Positions 16,559 to 25,685 of a stretch of 64,000 bases of DNA are shown in pieces. The notes under the pieces are model-generated. The model worked only from the letters and a program-made list of their open reading frames with translations. It was not told where the DNA came from and searched no databases. Source of the stretch: Bacillus vallismortis (GTDB lineage: Bacteria; Bacillota; Bacilli; Bacillales; Bacillaceae); NCBI RefSeq assembly GCF_004116955.1, contig NZ_CP026362.1, positions 1,280,501-1,344,500 on the forward strand. The letters are read 5' to 3'. Made by a program: the position numbers and the translations under genes. Within the stretch, counting starts at the first letter, position 1. Every line of letters begins with the position of its first letter.

Positions 16559-17170
16559 ATGAAATTGTGGATGAGAAAGACCCTTGTGGTTTTATTTACC
16601 ATCGTAACGTTCGGGCTCGTATCTCCTCCGGCTGCTCTTATGGCGGACAAGCCCTCTGGACAGCCGAGCAGTCTTGAGCAGAACGATTACACCGCTTTTT
16701 ATGATGAGCATGACCTGTACGATGGTGAGTCGGAAGACAGGCGAGATCCTGAATTGCTTTTTCAAACGTACAAGGAACAGCTCTTTGACAGCGCTCAGGA
16801 TCAGTCTCTATTGAAATTCGGTAGCAAAATCGCTCCGGTCATTGAGGATGACTATCGGAAAGAGATCCTTCCGAAAATCGAAAATGTGATTAGTGATTAT
16901 TTAACGACATTGCAAGATGATGAGGCGTATCAAGATGTTGTGATCTCAAGCACGCCTTCAGCTGGCAAAACGGAGAAAATTTTCAACGTTTACAATCGGA
17001 CGACTGGAGAAGATCTCCTTAGATTCCATGTGCGCAGAGACCACCCCCCACATGAGGGGTACTGGTTTAATTTTCATTATCATACAGCAGAAGATGGATT
17101 TCAATCACATCATGAGCTTGGGAGCATTTACTGGGACCGCAACACGCCTCCCAACTGGATGAGTGCGTAA
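16559..17170 (+). CDS. ypjP: YpjP, secreted or membrane-anchored protein of unknown function
   Basis: A 203-residue protein with an N-terminal signal sequence (KLWMRKTLVVLFTIV...PPAALMADK) and a soluble acidic remainder carrying a conserved YpjP family region (LRFHVRRDHPPHEGYW, FNFHYHT). Many His and Tyr residues cluster in the C-terminal third. It is followed directly by ypjQ, whose ribosome-binding site overlaps the ypjP stop. No enzyme signature was seen. Confidence 0.85.
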   Translation: MKLWMRKTLVVLFTIVTFGLVSPPAALMADKPSGQPSSLEQNDYTAFYDEHDLYDGESEDRRDPELLFQTYKEQLFDSAQDQSLLKFGSKIAPVIEDDYRKEILPKIENVISDYLTTLQDDEAYQDVVISSTPSAGKTEKIFNVYNRTTGEDLLRFHVRRDHPPHEGYWFNFHYHTAEDGFQSHHELGSIYWDRNTPPNWMSA

Positions 17171-17186
17171 AGGAGATGCCTTTGAC

Positions 17187-17720
17187 GTGAAAAAGTACAC
17201 AATGAATGAAATGGTCGATATAACAAAAGATATGCTGAACAAACGTGGCGTTATGATTGAAGATATTGCACAGATTGTTCAAAAACTTCAGGAAAAATAC
17301 AATCCAAATCTGCCGCTCAGTGTATGTATGGAGAATGTAGAAAAAGTGCTGAACAAACGTGAAATTATCCATGCTGTTTTGACAGGCCTTGCGCTTGATC
17401 AGCTCGCTGAGCAGAAACTTCTTCCGGAACCGCTACAGCACCTCGTTGAAACGGATGAACCACTTTACGGCATAGATGAAATCATCCCTCTATCAATCGT
17501 GAATGTATACGGGTCGATCGGCCTCACCAACTTCGGTTATCTGGATAAAGAGAAGACAGGAATCATTAAAGAACTTGATGAGAGTCCAGACGGTATTCAT
17601 ACCTTTTTAGATGATATTGTGGCAGCCCTTGCAGCAGCGGCTGCGAGCAGAATTGCCCATACGCATCAGGATCTGCAAGATGAAGAAAAAGAACAGGATG
17701 AAAAGCCTGTTGTCAGATGA
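17187..17720 (+). CDS. ypjQ: YpjQ, phosphatidylglycerophosphatase A-like protein
   Basis: A 177-residue PgpA/YutG-family protein. The family region runs from IAQIVQKLQEKY through ENVEKVLNKREI to YGSIGLTNFGYLDKEKTGI and an Ala-rich helix near the end. PgpA enzymes dephosphorylate phosphatidylglycerol phosphate, but the Bacillus paralogues are soluble and their substrate is uncertain. I start at the GTG at 17187 because AAGGAGATG lies 7 nt upstream; the GTG at 17163 would overlap the ypjP end without a site. Confidence 0.82.
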   Translation: MKKYTMNEMVDITKDMLNKRGVMIEDIAQIVQKLQEKYNPNLPLSVCMENVEKVLNKREIIHAVLTGLALDQLAEQKLLPEPLQHLVETDEPLYGIDEIIPLSIVNVYGSIGLTNFGYLDKEKTGIIKELDESPDGIHTFLDDIVAALAAAAASRIAHTHQDLQDEEKEQDEKPVVR

Positions 17721-17725
17721 CTGAT

Positions 17726-17762
17726 AAAAAAATCATTTCTGGGTTCAGAAATGATTTTTTAT
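17726..17762 (+). terminator. ypjQ terminator
   Basis: 14-bp perfect stem AAAAAATCATTTCT with a 6-nt loop and T run. Confidence 0.9.
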
Positions 17763-17804
17763 TGTGTTACACTACTATAAGACTACTTTTAAAGGATGAA
17801 AAAA

Positions 17805-18599
17805 ATGAAACAGTATAAGGATTTATGCAGACATGTTTTAGAGCATGGCGAAGAAAAGGGAGACCGGACAGGGACCGGCACAGTCAGCACCTTCGGATAT
17901 CAAATGAGATTTCATTTACAGGACGGCTTTCCGATGCTGACCACAAAAAAACTCCACTTTAAATCGATTGCGCATGAGCTGCTTTGGTTTTTAAAAGGAG
18001 ATACCAATGTACGGTACTTGCAGGAAAACGGAGTGCGGATCTGGAATGAGTGGGCTGATGAAAACGGCGAGCTCGGACCTGTATATGGTTCACAATGGCG
18101 TTCTTGGCAGGGAGCTGACGGGGAAACTGTTGATCAAATTTCCCGCCTTATAGAAGATATTAGGACAAATCCGAACTCCAGACGCTTAATCGTCAGCGCA
18201 TGGAATGTTGGTGAAATTGATAAAATGGCGTTGCCGCCGTGTCATTGCTTGTTCCAATTCTACGTGTCTGACGGGAAGCTGTCCTGTCAGCTGTATCAGC
18301 GCTCTGCTGATGTTTTCCTCGGTGTGCCGTTTAATATTGCTTCTTATGCCTTGTTAACCATGATGGTTGCTCATGTGACTGGGCTTGAACCGGGCGAGTT
18401 TATTCATACATTTGGCGATGTTCATATATATCAAAATCATATTGAACAGATCAACTTACAGCTGACAAGAGACGTTCGCCCGCTTCCAAAGCTTCGTTTC
18501 GCCAGAGAGGTTGATTCCATCTTCAATTTTGCGTTTGAGGACTTTATCATCGAGGATTATGATCGGCATCCTCACATTAAAGGGGCGGTGAGCGTATGA
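17805..18599 (+). CDS. thyB: Thymidylate synthase B
   Basis: Methylates dUMP to dTMP with methylenetetrahydrofolate, the ThyA-type enzyme. It is 264 residues with the catalytic Cys in [12 protein letters not shown], the dUMP-binding [15 protein letters not shown] and the folate-site HIKGAVSV C-terminus. The start is the ATG at 17805, 6 nt after AAAGGATG, matching the usual 264-residue form. It overlaps dfrA by 4 nt (ATGA), coupling production of dTMP with recycling of the dihydrofolate it generates. In 168 this is the thermosensitive minor thymidylate synthase. Confidence 0.97.
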   Translation: MKQYKDLCRHVLEHGEEKGDRTGTGTVSTFGYQMRFHLQDGFPMLTTKKLHFKSIAHELLWFLKGDTNVRYLQENGVRIWNEWADENGELGPVYGSQWRSWQGADGETVDQISRLIEDIRTNPNSRRLIVSAWNVGEIDKMALPPCHCLFQFYVSDGKLSCQLYQRSADVFLGVPFNIASYALLTMMVAHVTGLEPGEFIHTFGDVHIYQNHIEQINLQLTRDVRPLPKLRFAREVDSIFNFAFEDFIIEDYDRHPHIKGAVSV

Positions 18600-19102
18600 T
18601 TTCGTTCATTTTTGCAATGGATGCCAACAGGCTGATTGGCAAAGACAATGATTTGCCGTGGCGTTTGCCAAATGATCTTGCATACTTTAAAAAAGTAACG
18701 TCGGGCCATTCCATCATTATGGGCCGGAAAACATTTGAATCGATTGGGCGCCCGCTTCCAAACCGAAAAAATATTGTCGTCACATCAGCGCCGGCTTCAA
18801 AATTTCCGGGATGCACGGTTGTCAGTTCCTTAAAGGATGTGCTGGACATTTGTTCGGGCCCTGAGGAATGCTTTGTGATCGGAGGGGCTCAGCTCTATAC
18901 AGCGCTGTTTCCTTACGCGGACAGGCTTTATATGACGAAAATTCATCACAAATTTGAGGGTGACCGCCATTTCCCTGAATTTGATGAAACCAATTGGAAG
19001 CTCATTTCTTCTGAGCAGGGGATAAAGGACGAAAAAAACCGATACGATTACGAATTTCTGGTGTATGAAAAAAAGAATTCTTCTGAAACGGGAGGATTAT
19101 AA
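18596..19102 (+). CDS. dfrA: Dihydrofolate reductase
   Basis: Reduces dihydrofolate to tetrahydrofolate with NADPH and is the trimethoprim target. It is 168 residues; family motifs are [19 protein letters not shown] (substrate loop with Trp and Pro), [15 protein letters not shown], and the NADPH-binding VIGGAQLY. It is translationally coupled to thyB through an ATGA overlap, and ypkP starts directly after its stop. Confidence 0.97.
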   Translation: MISFIFAMDANRLIGKDNDLPWRLPNDLAYFKKVTSGHSIIMGRKTFESIGRPLPNRKNIVVTSAPASKFPGCTVVSSLKDVLDICSGPEECFVIGGAQLYTALFPYADRLYMTKIHHKFEGDRHFPEFDETNWKLISSEQGIKDEKNRYDYEFLVYEKKNSSETGGL

Positions 19103-19723
19103 TTGATTCGCTACAGCTGGCTAGTAGTTTATATTGTGTATATGCTGCTCAAAAATATGAAACAATTATTTAATCAAACGATGCTCGACCCCCGTCTGTC
19201 ATACAAAAAACAGATGACTCTTGTTTACGAGCAGCCAAAGGCGTTTTTGGAAGGCTGCATCGGCATCACCGGTTCAGTTGTGACGATCCACCAGCCTGAG
19301 CCAATACCGCATGGCCCTGTTTTGTATGTGCATCCCCATTTGCGTTTGGCTGAACTGGCCTTGATTGCTGGGTATATTGAGGAACCGGCCGGCTTTATTG
19401 CCGATCCAAAAGTATTTCGCTTGCCCTTTATCGGACAATGGCTAGATCGGATGGATGTGATTTCAGGCGGCGATTCAGAAAAAGTATACGAAGATGTGAC
19501 GAAACAGCTGGAAAAAGGTCAAAGCCTGATTCTTGCGTTAGATGGTTGTATAGACCCTGTAGAACTTGCGGCCCGCTATCAACTTCCGTTGGTGATGGTG
19601 AAAACGAAAGGCACAGCTGACCTGCAAAAGGGGTCGTTTTTTAAACGTTTAAAACCGGGAAATATCGAATTGTCCTTTTCAAAAGCTTATATACCTGCAA
19701 ATGAAAAACAATTACGTGCATAA
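19103..19723 (+). CDS. ypkP: YpkP, PlsC-like acyltransferase-related protein
   Basis: A 206-residue protein with an N-terminal hydrophobic helix ([14 protein letters not shown]) and a 1-acyl-glycerol-3-phosphate acyltransferase-like core: [16 protein letters not shown] in place of the usual NHxxxxD, and a later [11 protein letters not shown]. The catalytic NHxxxxD motif is not present in canonical form (VHPHLRLAE), so enzymatic activity is doubtful. It starts with TTG after GGGAGGATTATAA, immediately at the dfrA stop. A bidirectional terminator follows. Confidence 0.75.
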   Translation: MIRYSWLVVYIVYMLLKNMKQLFNQTMLDPRLSYKKQMTLVYEQPKAFLEGCIGITGSVVTIHQPEPIPHGPVLYVHPHLRLAELALIAGYIEEPAGFIADPKVFRLPFIGQWLDRMDVISGGDSEKVYEDVTKQLEKGQSLILALDGCIDPVELAARYQLPLVMVKTKGTADLQKGSFFKRLKPGNIELSFSKAYIPANEKQLRA

Positions 19724-19724
19724 C

Positions 19725-19755
19725 AAAGCGCAGTCTTTAAGACTGCGCTTTTCTG
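19725..19755. terminator. Bidirectional terminator between ypkP and yplQ
   Basis: AAAGCGCAGTCTT / AAGACTGCGCTTTT stem, perfect over 13 bp with a minimal loop. Confidence 0.9.
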
Positions 19756-20403
19756 TTACGAAATAAACGGGACTTTCACACAATAAAACAGGACACAGAA
19801 AAACATCGCCGCGCTTCCGCCTAATACAAAGCTATGCCAAATGGCGTGATGGAAGGGGATCTTTTTCCAAATATAAAAAATAGTGCCGACAGAGTATAAA
19901 ATGCCGCCGAGAAAAAGAAGGCTGAATCCCGCTCCGCTCAGTGAAGCGTATAAAGGCTTAACCGCGATAATCATCAGCCATCCCATAATCAAATACACGA
20001 AGGTTGACAAAAGGATGAAGCGTTTCACGAAGAAAATTTTAAAAACGATTCCGCCTAAGGCAAGAGACCATACGATAACCAGCAGGGTGAAGCCGAGTGT
20101 TCCTTTCAGCGGCCCCAGCAAAAAAGGTGTATAGGTTCCGGCGATCAGTACATAAATGGCGCTATGATCAATAATCTCCAAAATATCTTTCGTCTTTTTA
20201 TGTGTGATGCTATGGAGCAGTGTGGAGCTTACATATAACAGCAGCATAGAGACACCGAATATTGTAAAGCTGACAATGTCCCATGCGGAGCCGTATTGAG
20301 CCGCAAATATGATCAGAAACACTAATGCCGGTATGGATAGGAGCACACCGATACCGTGTGTAATGGCATTGGCGATCTCTTCTTTGATTGTAAACAAGTG
20401 CAT
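19756..20403 (-). CDS. yplQ: YplQ, haemolysin-III/PAQR family membrane protein
   Basis: A 215-residue protein with seven predicted transmembrane segments of the haemolysin III / progestin-adipoQ receptor family. Family His and Ser/Asp positions are seen in NAITHGIGVLLSIP, HSITHKKTKDILEIIDHSAIY and HHAIWHSFVLGGS, which form the presumptive metal site of this ceramidase-like superfamily. The biological role in B. subtilis is unclear, despite the haemolysin name. yplP lies 14 nt upstream in the same direction, so they may share a transcript. Confidence 0.9.
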   Translation of the reverse strand: MHLFTIKEEIANAITHGIGVLLSIPALVFLIIFAAQYGSAWDIVSFTIFGVSMLLLYVSSTLLHSITHKKTKDILEIIDHSAIYVLIAGTYTPFLLGPLKGTLGFTLLVIVWSLALGGIVFKIFFVKRFILLSTFVYLIMGWLMIIAVKPLYASLSGAGFSLLFLGGILYSVGTIFYIWKKIPFHHAIWHSFVLGGSAAMFFCVLFYCVKVPFIS

Positions 20404-20417
20404 TCTCCTTTCGATCG

Positions 20418-21413
20418 CTAGATCATTTGATTTTTTAGCGTTTCCAGAAAGCCCAAACCTTCTAACGTAATTTTAGTGCCGGCGCGTCCGCGGCTTTTTG
20501 TGACATAATCTTTTTTCTCCAAATAATCGAGACGGCTCCTGACCTGCTGCGGAGATAACGAGGTTTGGGTGTTTTTGCTGTGTTCCGAGATGAACCGTCT
20601 GCTGGCTGGTTCTCCTTTTTCGTTTAACACTTTTATTGTTTCCAAAATAAATAAAAACTCGGCTTTTTCCATTAAAGTCAGCAGCTTCTCTTTTTTCTTC
20701 GACGCTTTTCCGTCTAACGTGCCCCTAATATATGGAGGCAGGTCATATGGATGAATCGTTCCCCCGTTTGAGACTGCCGCCATATAATCTGCGGCGTTTT
20801 TTAATTCCCTGACATTGCCTTCAAATGTGTGCCGCTCAAGCATCGAAAAGACTGAGGGATCAACGGACAATTGCCGCCCGGAGTTTGTAAGAAAATATTG
20901 TGCCAAAAGCGGTATATCACTTTTTCGTTCAGACAACTCGGGCAGTGTGAGCGTTAATATATTCAGCCTGTAAAATAAGTCTTGTCTGAATGCATGTTCC
21001 GCGTATCCGTCTGTGGCGGCACAGATCATCCGCGGTAACTCGGTGTTTGAATCTAAAACTTTTAACAGTTGAGCTTGTACAGAAGCAGGCATGCGCCATA
21101 CTTCATCAAGAAAAAGGGTTCCTTGTGCTGCTTTTTGAAACGCACCTGATTTACCGTCATAGCCAAAAAGCTCACGCATCAGGCTTTCTTCTGAATGGAT
21201 GCTGCAATTGACGCTAATAAAAGGTTCGCTGTATCTCGAGGATTCCTGATGGATCGCTTGTGCAACATGATCTTTCCCTGTTCCGATTTTTCCTGTTATG
21301 AGGACAGGGAGCTCCGTTAAAGAGAACTGCTTGGCGATTCGTTTTGCTTCTAGAAATGTTTGATGTTCCCCGATCAGATTATGAAACGTGTTGAGTGCTG
21401 GTGCGCTATTCAT
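20418..21413 (-). CDS. yplP: YplP, sigma-54 (SigL)-activator-type AAA+ regulator
   Basis: A 331-residue AAA+ protein of the NtrC type without a receiver domain. Walker A is GKIGTGKDHVA, Walker B is GTLFLDEVWRM, and the arginine-finger/sensor region DLFYRLNILTLTLPEL follows. The sigma-54 contact loop reads SGAFQKAA instead of GAFTGA, and the C-terminus has a winged-helix-like region (QQVRSRLDYLEKKDYV) rather than a Fis helix. In 168 it is linked to SigL-dependent cold adaptation. The ATG at 21413 follows AAAGGAG; the longer frame lacks a site. Confidence 0.88.
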   Translation of the reverse strand: MNSAPALNTFHNLIGEHQTFLEAKRIAKQFSLTELPVLITGKIGTGKDHVAQAIHQESSRYSEPFISVNCSIHSEESLMRELFGYDGKSGAFQKAAQGTLFLDEVWRMPASVQAQLLKVLDSNTELPRMICAATDGYAEHAFRQDLFYRLNILTLTLPELSERKSDIPLLAQYFLTNSGRQLSVDPSVFSMLERHTFEGNVRELKNAADYMAAVSNGGTIHPYDLPPYIRGTLDGKASKKKEKLLTLMEKAEFLFILETIKVLNEKGEPASRRFISEHSKNTQTSLSPQQVRSRLDYLEKKDYVTKSRGRAGTKITLEGLGFLETLKNQMI

Positions 21414-21593
21414 CAATTGGCTCCTTTTGGTTCTAATTGGTTTTATTATAACACGTCTTTTACCCCAAAACACCTTTTATTTTCGATCTTCTTTTTCTTT
21501 AGGCCTGCTAAAATGCTGGTGACGGGGATGTTATCTGGAGAAATTGTAATCGCAGTCTGTATTTTTTTTAATTGTAAATAAAAATAATTGTCT

Positions 21594-21626
21594 TATTTTT
21601 TGAATATTCGTGTTATAATGGCATAT
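21594..21626 (+). promoter_or_regulatory. ilvA promoter region with CodY-like box
   Basis: TATTTTTTGAATATT at 21594-21608 matches the CodY motif at 12 of 15 positions and sits just ahead of a TATAAT at 21614-21619. The position would block promoter access. ilvA is CodY-repressed in 168. Confidence 0.6.
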
Positions 21627-21661
21627 TAAATAGGGATTTAAAACAAGAAAGGAATCTGTAC

Positions 21662-22930
21662 ATGAAACCGTTGCTTAAAGAAAACTCTCTCATCCAAGTG
21701 AAAGACATTTTGAAAGCCCATCAAAACGTGAAGGATGTTGTGATCCACACACCTTTGCAAAGGAACGAAAGACTTTCTGAGAGATATGAATGCAATATCT
21801 ATTTGAAACGTGAAGACTTGCAAGTTGTCAGATCTTTTAAGCTCAGAGGGGCTTATCATAAAATGAAACAGCTTTCCAGCGAGCAGACGGAGAACGGAAT
21901 TGTATGTGCCAGTGCCGGAAACCATGCTCAAGGTGTAGCGTTCTCATGTAAACATCTTGGCATTCATGGGAAAATCTTTATGCCGTCGACAACGCCGAGA
22001 CAAAAAATTTCTCAAGTTGAACTGTTTGGAAAAGGATTTATCGACATTATTTTGACAGGTGATACGTTTGACGATGCGTATAAAAGCGCTGTTGAATGTT
22101 GTGAGGCGGAATTGCGGACGTTTATCCATCCGTTCGATGATCCGGATGTGATGGCCGGCCAGGGAACGCTGGCGGTAGAGATTTTAAACGATATTGATAC
22201 AGAACCGCATTTTCTTTTTGCAAGTGTCGGAGGGGGAGGCCTCCTCTCAGGGGTAGGCACTTATTTGAAAAATGTGTCTCCAGAAACAAAGTTGATTGCT
22301 GTTGAGCCGGAAGGAGCGGCATCCTATTTTGAATCAAACAAAGCGGGGCATGTCGTCACACTTGATAAAATTGATAAATTTGTAGATGGAGCAGCTGTTA
22401 AAAAAATTGGGGAGGAAACATTCCAGACTCTGGAATCAGTCGTGGATGACATTCTCCTTGTCCCAGAAGGGAAAGTATGTACTTCCATTCTTGAATTATA
22501 TAACGAATGTGCGATTGTTGCTGAACCGGCCGGTGCTCTTTCTGTCGCGGCGCTTGATTTGTACAAGGATGAATTGAAAGGCAAAAATGTGGTGTGTGTA
22601 GTCAGCGGGGGCAATAACGATATCGGAAGAATGCAGGAAATGAAGGAGCGATCCTTGATTTTTGAAGGACTTCAGCATTATTTTATCGTCAATTTTCCGC
22701 AAAGAGCGGGAGCACTCCGCGAATTTCTTGATGAAGTCCTCGGGCCGAATGATGACATTACACGGTTTGAGTATACGAAGAAAAATAATAAAAGCAACGG
22801 ACCTGCTCTTGTCGGCATCGAGCTGCAGAACAAGGCCGATTATGGGCCGCTGATTGAACGAATGAACAAAAAAGCGTTTCATTATGTAGAAGTGAATAAG
22901 GATGAGGACTTGTTTCATTTGCTGATCTAA
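21662..22930 (+). CDS. ilvA: Threonine dehydratase IlvA
   Basis: PLP enzyme that deaminates threonine to 2-oxobutanoate, the entry step to isoleucine. It is 422 residues, the shorter biosynthetic form with a single C-terminal ACT-like regulatory domain (about 330-420, QHYFIVNFPQRAGALREFL) for feedback control. The PLP lysine is in VRSFKLRGAY and the phosphate-binding loop is SVGGGGLLSGVG. Strong AAGAAAGGAA site before ATG. The regulatory region carries a CodY-like box. Confidence 0.96.
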   Translation: MKPLLKENSLIQVKDILKAHQNVKDVVIHTPLQRNERLSERYECNIYLKREDLQVVRSFKLRGAYHKMKQLSSEQTENGIVCASAGNHAQGVAFSCKHLGIHGKIFMPSTTPRQKISQVELFGKGFIDIILTGDTFDDAYKSAVECCEAELRTFIHPFDDPDVMAGQGTLAVEILNDIDTEPHFLFASVGGGGLLSGVGTYLKNVSPETKLIAVEPEGAASYFESNKAGHVVTLDKIDKFVDGAAVKKIGEETFQTLESVVDDILLVPEGKVCTSILELYNECAIVAEPAGALSVAALDLYKDELKGKNVVCVVSGGNNDIGRMQEMKERSLIFEGLQHYFIVNFPQRAGALREFLDEVLGPNDDITRFEYTKKNNKSNGPALVGIELQNKADYGPLIERMNKKAFHYVEVNKDEDLFHLLI

Positions 22931-23013
22931 ATTTTCACACAACCGCGTAAAATGACAGACAACCCGGCCGGCATTGTATATAATAGAAGAAAAACAAAAA
23001 GAGGATTGATAGC

Positions 23014-23265
23014 TTGTTACTCAAAAGCCTAGAGTTCAAACGCAGTGACGGGATTCAGGTGAAAGTGACAGAGATACCTGTATTAAAGGAAGATGAGCAC
23101 TATTTCTTTATGTTACATCACCATTTGCAGTTCTACTTAAAAGAAGTGTTTTCATCAAACAGCAGGACAAAAGTGTATTCTTTCCGACAAGATATGAAGC
23201 GCCGGATGAAATGGGCTGATTATCAGGCTGTTTTTCATCAAGAGGTGTTAAAGTACAACGCGTAA
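23014..23265 (+). CDS. ypmP: Small conserved protein YpmP
   Basis: An 83-residue basic, His/Phe/Tyr-rich protein of unknown function (DUF2535 type). HYFFMLHHHLQFYLKE in the middle and MKRRMKWADYQ near the end are the notable segments. No signal peptide or metal motif of known type. Start TTG at 23014, about 9 nt after AGAGG, giving the familiar 83-residue length. It is alone between ilvA and ypmQ. Confidence 0.75.
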   Translation: MLLKSLEFKRSDGIQVKVTEIPVLKEDEHYFFMLHHHLQFYLKEVFSSNSRTKVYSFRQDMKRRMKWADYQAVFHQEVLKYNA

Positions 23266-23408
23266 TATGCTGCTTAAACCTGTGTGTCTCCCTTTGAAAC
23301 CGTTGGTTGGGAGACATGCAGGATTTTTTTTGCCTGTACCGAATATATAAGATATAAATAGAGGATATAGCAGGCAAGAGCTTTTACCGGCTGGAAAGGG
23401 TGAATGTC

Positions 23409-23990
23409 ATGAAGGTGATCAAAGGTTTAATAGTAGGGCTGTGTATTCTGCTTTTGGGTGCCTGCGGAGGACAACAAATTACAGATCCGCTTAATTACGA
23501 GGTGGAGCCTTTTACATTTCAAAACCAAGACGGCAAGGATGTTTCATTAAAGAGTTTAAAAGGAGAAGTATGGCTGGCGGATTTTATTTTTACTAATTGT
23601 GAAACTGTATGTCCGCCGATGACTGCTCATATGACCGATTTGCAAAAAAAACTAAAAGCCGAGAATATAGATGTCCGGATCGTATCCTTTAGTGTTGACC
23701 CGGAAAACGATAAGCCAAAACAGCTGAAGAAATTCGCGGCGAATTATCCGCTATCTTTTGACAACTGGGATTTCCTCACGGGATACAGCCAGAGTGAAAT
23801 TGAGGCGTTCGCGCTTAAAAGTTTCAAAGCGATAGTGAAAAAACCGGAGGGAAAAGACCAAGTCATTCATCAATCTTCCTTTTATTTGGTGGGTCCGGAC
23901 GGTAAGGTGCTAAAAGATTACAATGGAGTGGAAAATACACCGTACGATGATATTATCGCGGATGTGAAATCAGCCAGCACACTCAAGTAA
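23409..23990 (+). CDS. ypmQ: YpmQ, SCO1/SenC-type lipoprotein (copper chaperone)
   Basis: A 193-residue lipoprotein (lipobox LLGACG) with a thioredoxin-like SCO fold. The copper-binding Cys pair is in FTNCETVCPPM (CxxxC) and the distal His is in IHQSSFYLV. SCO proteins deliver copper to the CuA centre of cytochrome c oxidase; from memory the 168 protein is named BsSco and is needed for cytochrome caa3. The ATG at 23409 follows AAAGGGTG. It heads a run of envelope genes ypmQRST. Confidence 0.93.
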   Translation: MKVIKGLIVGLCILLLGACGGQQITDPLNYEVEPFTFQNQDGKDVSLKSLKGEVWLADFIFTNCETVCPPMTAHMTDLQKKLKAENIDVRIVSFSVDPENDKPKQLKKFAANYPLSFDNWDFLTGYSQSEIEAFALKSFKAIVKKPEGKDQVIHQSSFYLVGPDGKVLKDYNGVENTPYDDIIADVKSASTLK

Positions 23991-24067
23991 GCAAGGAGAC
24001 TAGGCATTTGCAAATCTTCTAAAACATGATACACTTTCCACTAGTAGAATGGGAAGGAGCAACAAGA

Positions 24068-24835
24068 TTGAAGCTGCGCATTTTTTCACTCATGGCCAGT
24101 TTGATTTTGCTTCTTACTGCTTGTACGAGCATACGTACAGCATCTGAGGGAAAACAAAAAGCTAATGAACCGAAAACGAAAGAGCACATTGTAATAGCGG
24201 CTGTCGGAGATTCGCTGACAGAAGGTGTCGGAGATCCCGCGGGTAAGGGATATGTCGGCATGGTTGCGGATTCTATCCGGTCAGATAAACAAGTCAAAAC
24301 AGTAGACGTAAAAAATTATGCCGTAAAAGGGAACCGTTCTGATGATTTATTAGAGAAATTAAAAGATAAAAAGGTTCAAAAAGGCATAAAGGACGCTGAT
24401 TATGTCTTTTTTACAATTGGCGGCAATGATTTGATGAAAGTCCTTCACCAAAACTTCCTGCAATTAACCATGGAACCATTTCAGGAAGCGGAAAAACCAT
24501 ATGAAAAGCGTTTTAAAAAAATCATTTCTGAAATTCGGGAACTGAATGATCACGCTGAGCTGATTTATGTCAGCATGTATAATCCGTTTACATTTACGTT
24601 ATCTGAATTAAATGAAATAAACGGTGTTGTTACTGATTGGAACGAAATAGCTGAAAAAGAGCTGAAAAAAGATAAGTTTGCGAAAATCATTTATATTGAA
24701 GATTTATTCAATCAAAAAAGCGAGAGCAGCAGAATTTCAGAGGATGATGATTTTCATCCTAATGGTACGGGTTATTCCCTTATCGCGAAGCGCGTTTATC
24801 AAGCCATTGAAAAAGAAGGATTACCGAAAGAGTAG
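24068..24835 (+). CDS. ypmR: YpmR, GDSL/SGNH-family lipoprotein esterase
   Basis: A 255-residue lipoprotein (LLLLTACTS) of the SGNH hydrolase family. Block I AVGDSLTEGVGDPAG gives the nucleophile Ser, block III GGNDLMKV the Asn, and block V DDFHPNGTGYS the Asp-His pair. The start is TTG at 24068 after AAGGAGCAAC. It overlaps neither neighbour, and ypmS starts 9 nt later. The lipid or peptidoglycan substrate is unknown. Confidence 0.9.
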   Translation: MKLRIFSLMASLILLLTACTSIRTASEGKQKANEPKTKEHIVIAAVGDSLTEGVGDPAGKGYVGMVADSIRSDKQVKTVDVKNYAVKGNRSDDLLEKLKDKKVQKGIKDADYVFFTIGGNDLMKVLHQNFLQLTMEPFQEAEKPYEKRFKKIISEIRELNDHAELIYVSMYNPFTFTLSELNEINGVVTDWNEIAEKELKKDKFAKIIYIEDLFNQKSESSRISEDDDFHPNGTGYSLIAKRVYQAIEKEGLPKE

Positions 24836-24844
24836 GGTGACATC

Positions 24845-25408
24845 ATGAATAAGTGGAAACGACTGTTTTTTATATTGCTTGCCATCAATCTGATTCTCGC
24901 CGCTGGGTTTGTGACACTAGTCATGCTGCCGGGAAAACAAGCTCAGGTGAAGGATTCAACTGAGAGCGAGTATGGATTTCAAGTGACAAGCACAAAAGAA
25001 TCTTTAGCTGCGTTTGTGAACTCATATTTAAAAGACAAAGCATCAAACAAGCTTGATTATAAAGTAGAGATCGATGACGATGTCCATGTCGCGGGGAAAA
25101 TCAAGGCTTTTTCCACGTCCATTGATGCGCTTGTCGCTTTTGAGCCGACTGTGAAAAAAAATGGCGATGTGGAGCTGAATGTTACGAAATTTTCGTTAGG
25201 GAAATTGAGTATACCGATTAGCTTTGTGTTAAATTATATGGACAGCTTTTACGAATTGCCGTCATTTGTCCACGTTCATCCCGGCGACAAAAGCATTGAA
25301 GTGCGTCTGTCAGAAATGCCTTTAACGAATGGAATGTATGTCAAAGCGGATAAAATAAATTTAGAAAAAGATGAAATTGAGTTTTCCTATTACCATCCTA
25401 AACAATAG
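24845..25408 (+). CDS. ypmS: YpmS, single-pass membrane protein (DUF2140)
   Basis: 187 residues with an N-terminal transmembrane anchor (LFFILLAINLILAAGFVTLVML) and an extracytoplasmic domain that ends EIEFSYYHPKQ, typical of DUF2140. No catalytic motif. It is immediately downstream of ypmR and upstream of ypmT, suggesting a shared envelope role. Confidence 0.85.
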   Translation: MNKWKRLFFILLAINLILAAGFVTLVMLPGKQAQVKDSTESEYGFQVTSTKESLAAFVNSYLKDKASNKLDYKVEIDDDVHVAGKIKAFSTSIDALVAFEPTVKKNGDVELNVTKFSLGKLSIPISFVLNYMDSFYELPSFVHVHPGDKSIEVRLSEMPLTNGMYVKADKINLEKDEIEFSYYHPKQ

Positions 25409-25420
25409 AGGTGACTGAAA

Positions 25421-25615
25421 ATGAAACGGATTTGTCAGTATTTCAGTTTATTATCCTTTACATTTTCCCTGTATTTCGGCTGGCTTGCTTATCACCATCT
25501 GGCCGCTGAAGATATGGATCAAATGTATTTGAACATTTCCTATTGTGCCTTGTTCCTAAGTGTGATGGTGTTTACTTTCGGTATGAGAGACCGAAAAAAA
25601 ACCGATAAGTCATGA
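25421..25615 (+). CDS. ypmT: YpmT, small two-helix membrane protein
   Basis: 64 residues with two hydrophobic segments separated by an acidic hairpin (HHLAAEDMDQMY) and a basic C-terminal tail (RDRKKTDKS). Unknown function. Good GAGGTG site. Its stop lies in the start of a strong terminator. Confidence 0.8.
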   Translation: MKRICQYFSLLSFTFSLYFGWLAYHHLAAEDMDQMYLNISYCALFLSVMVFTFGMRDRKKTDKS

Positions 25616-25645
25616 AAAAAGAGACAAAACAACGTCTCTTTTTTC
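25615..25645 (+). terminator. ypmT terminator
   Basis: AAAAAAGAGAC / GTCTCTTTTTT stem with an 8-nt loop. Confidence 0.9.
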
Positions 25646-25685
25646 GTGTGATCAAAGCGATAATGTAAGACCACAAGGAGAAAAA

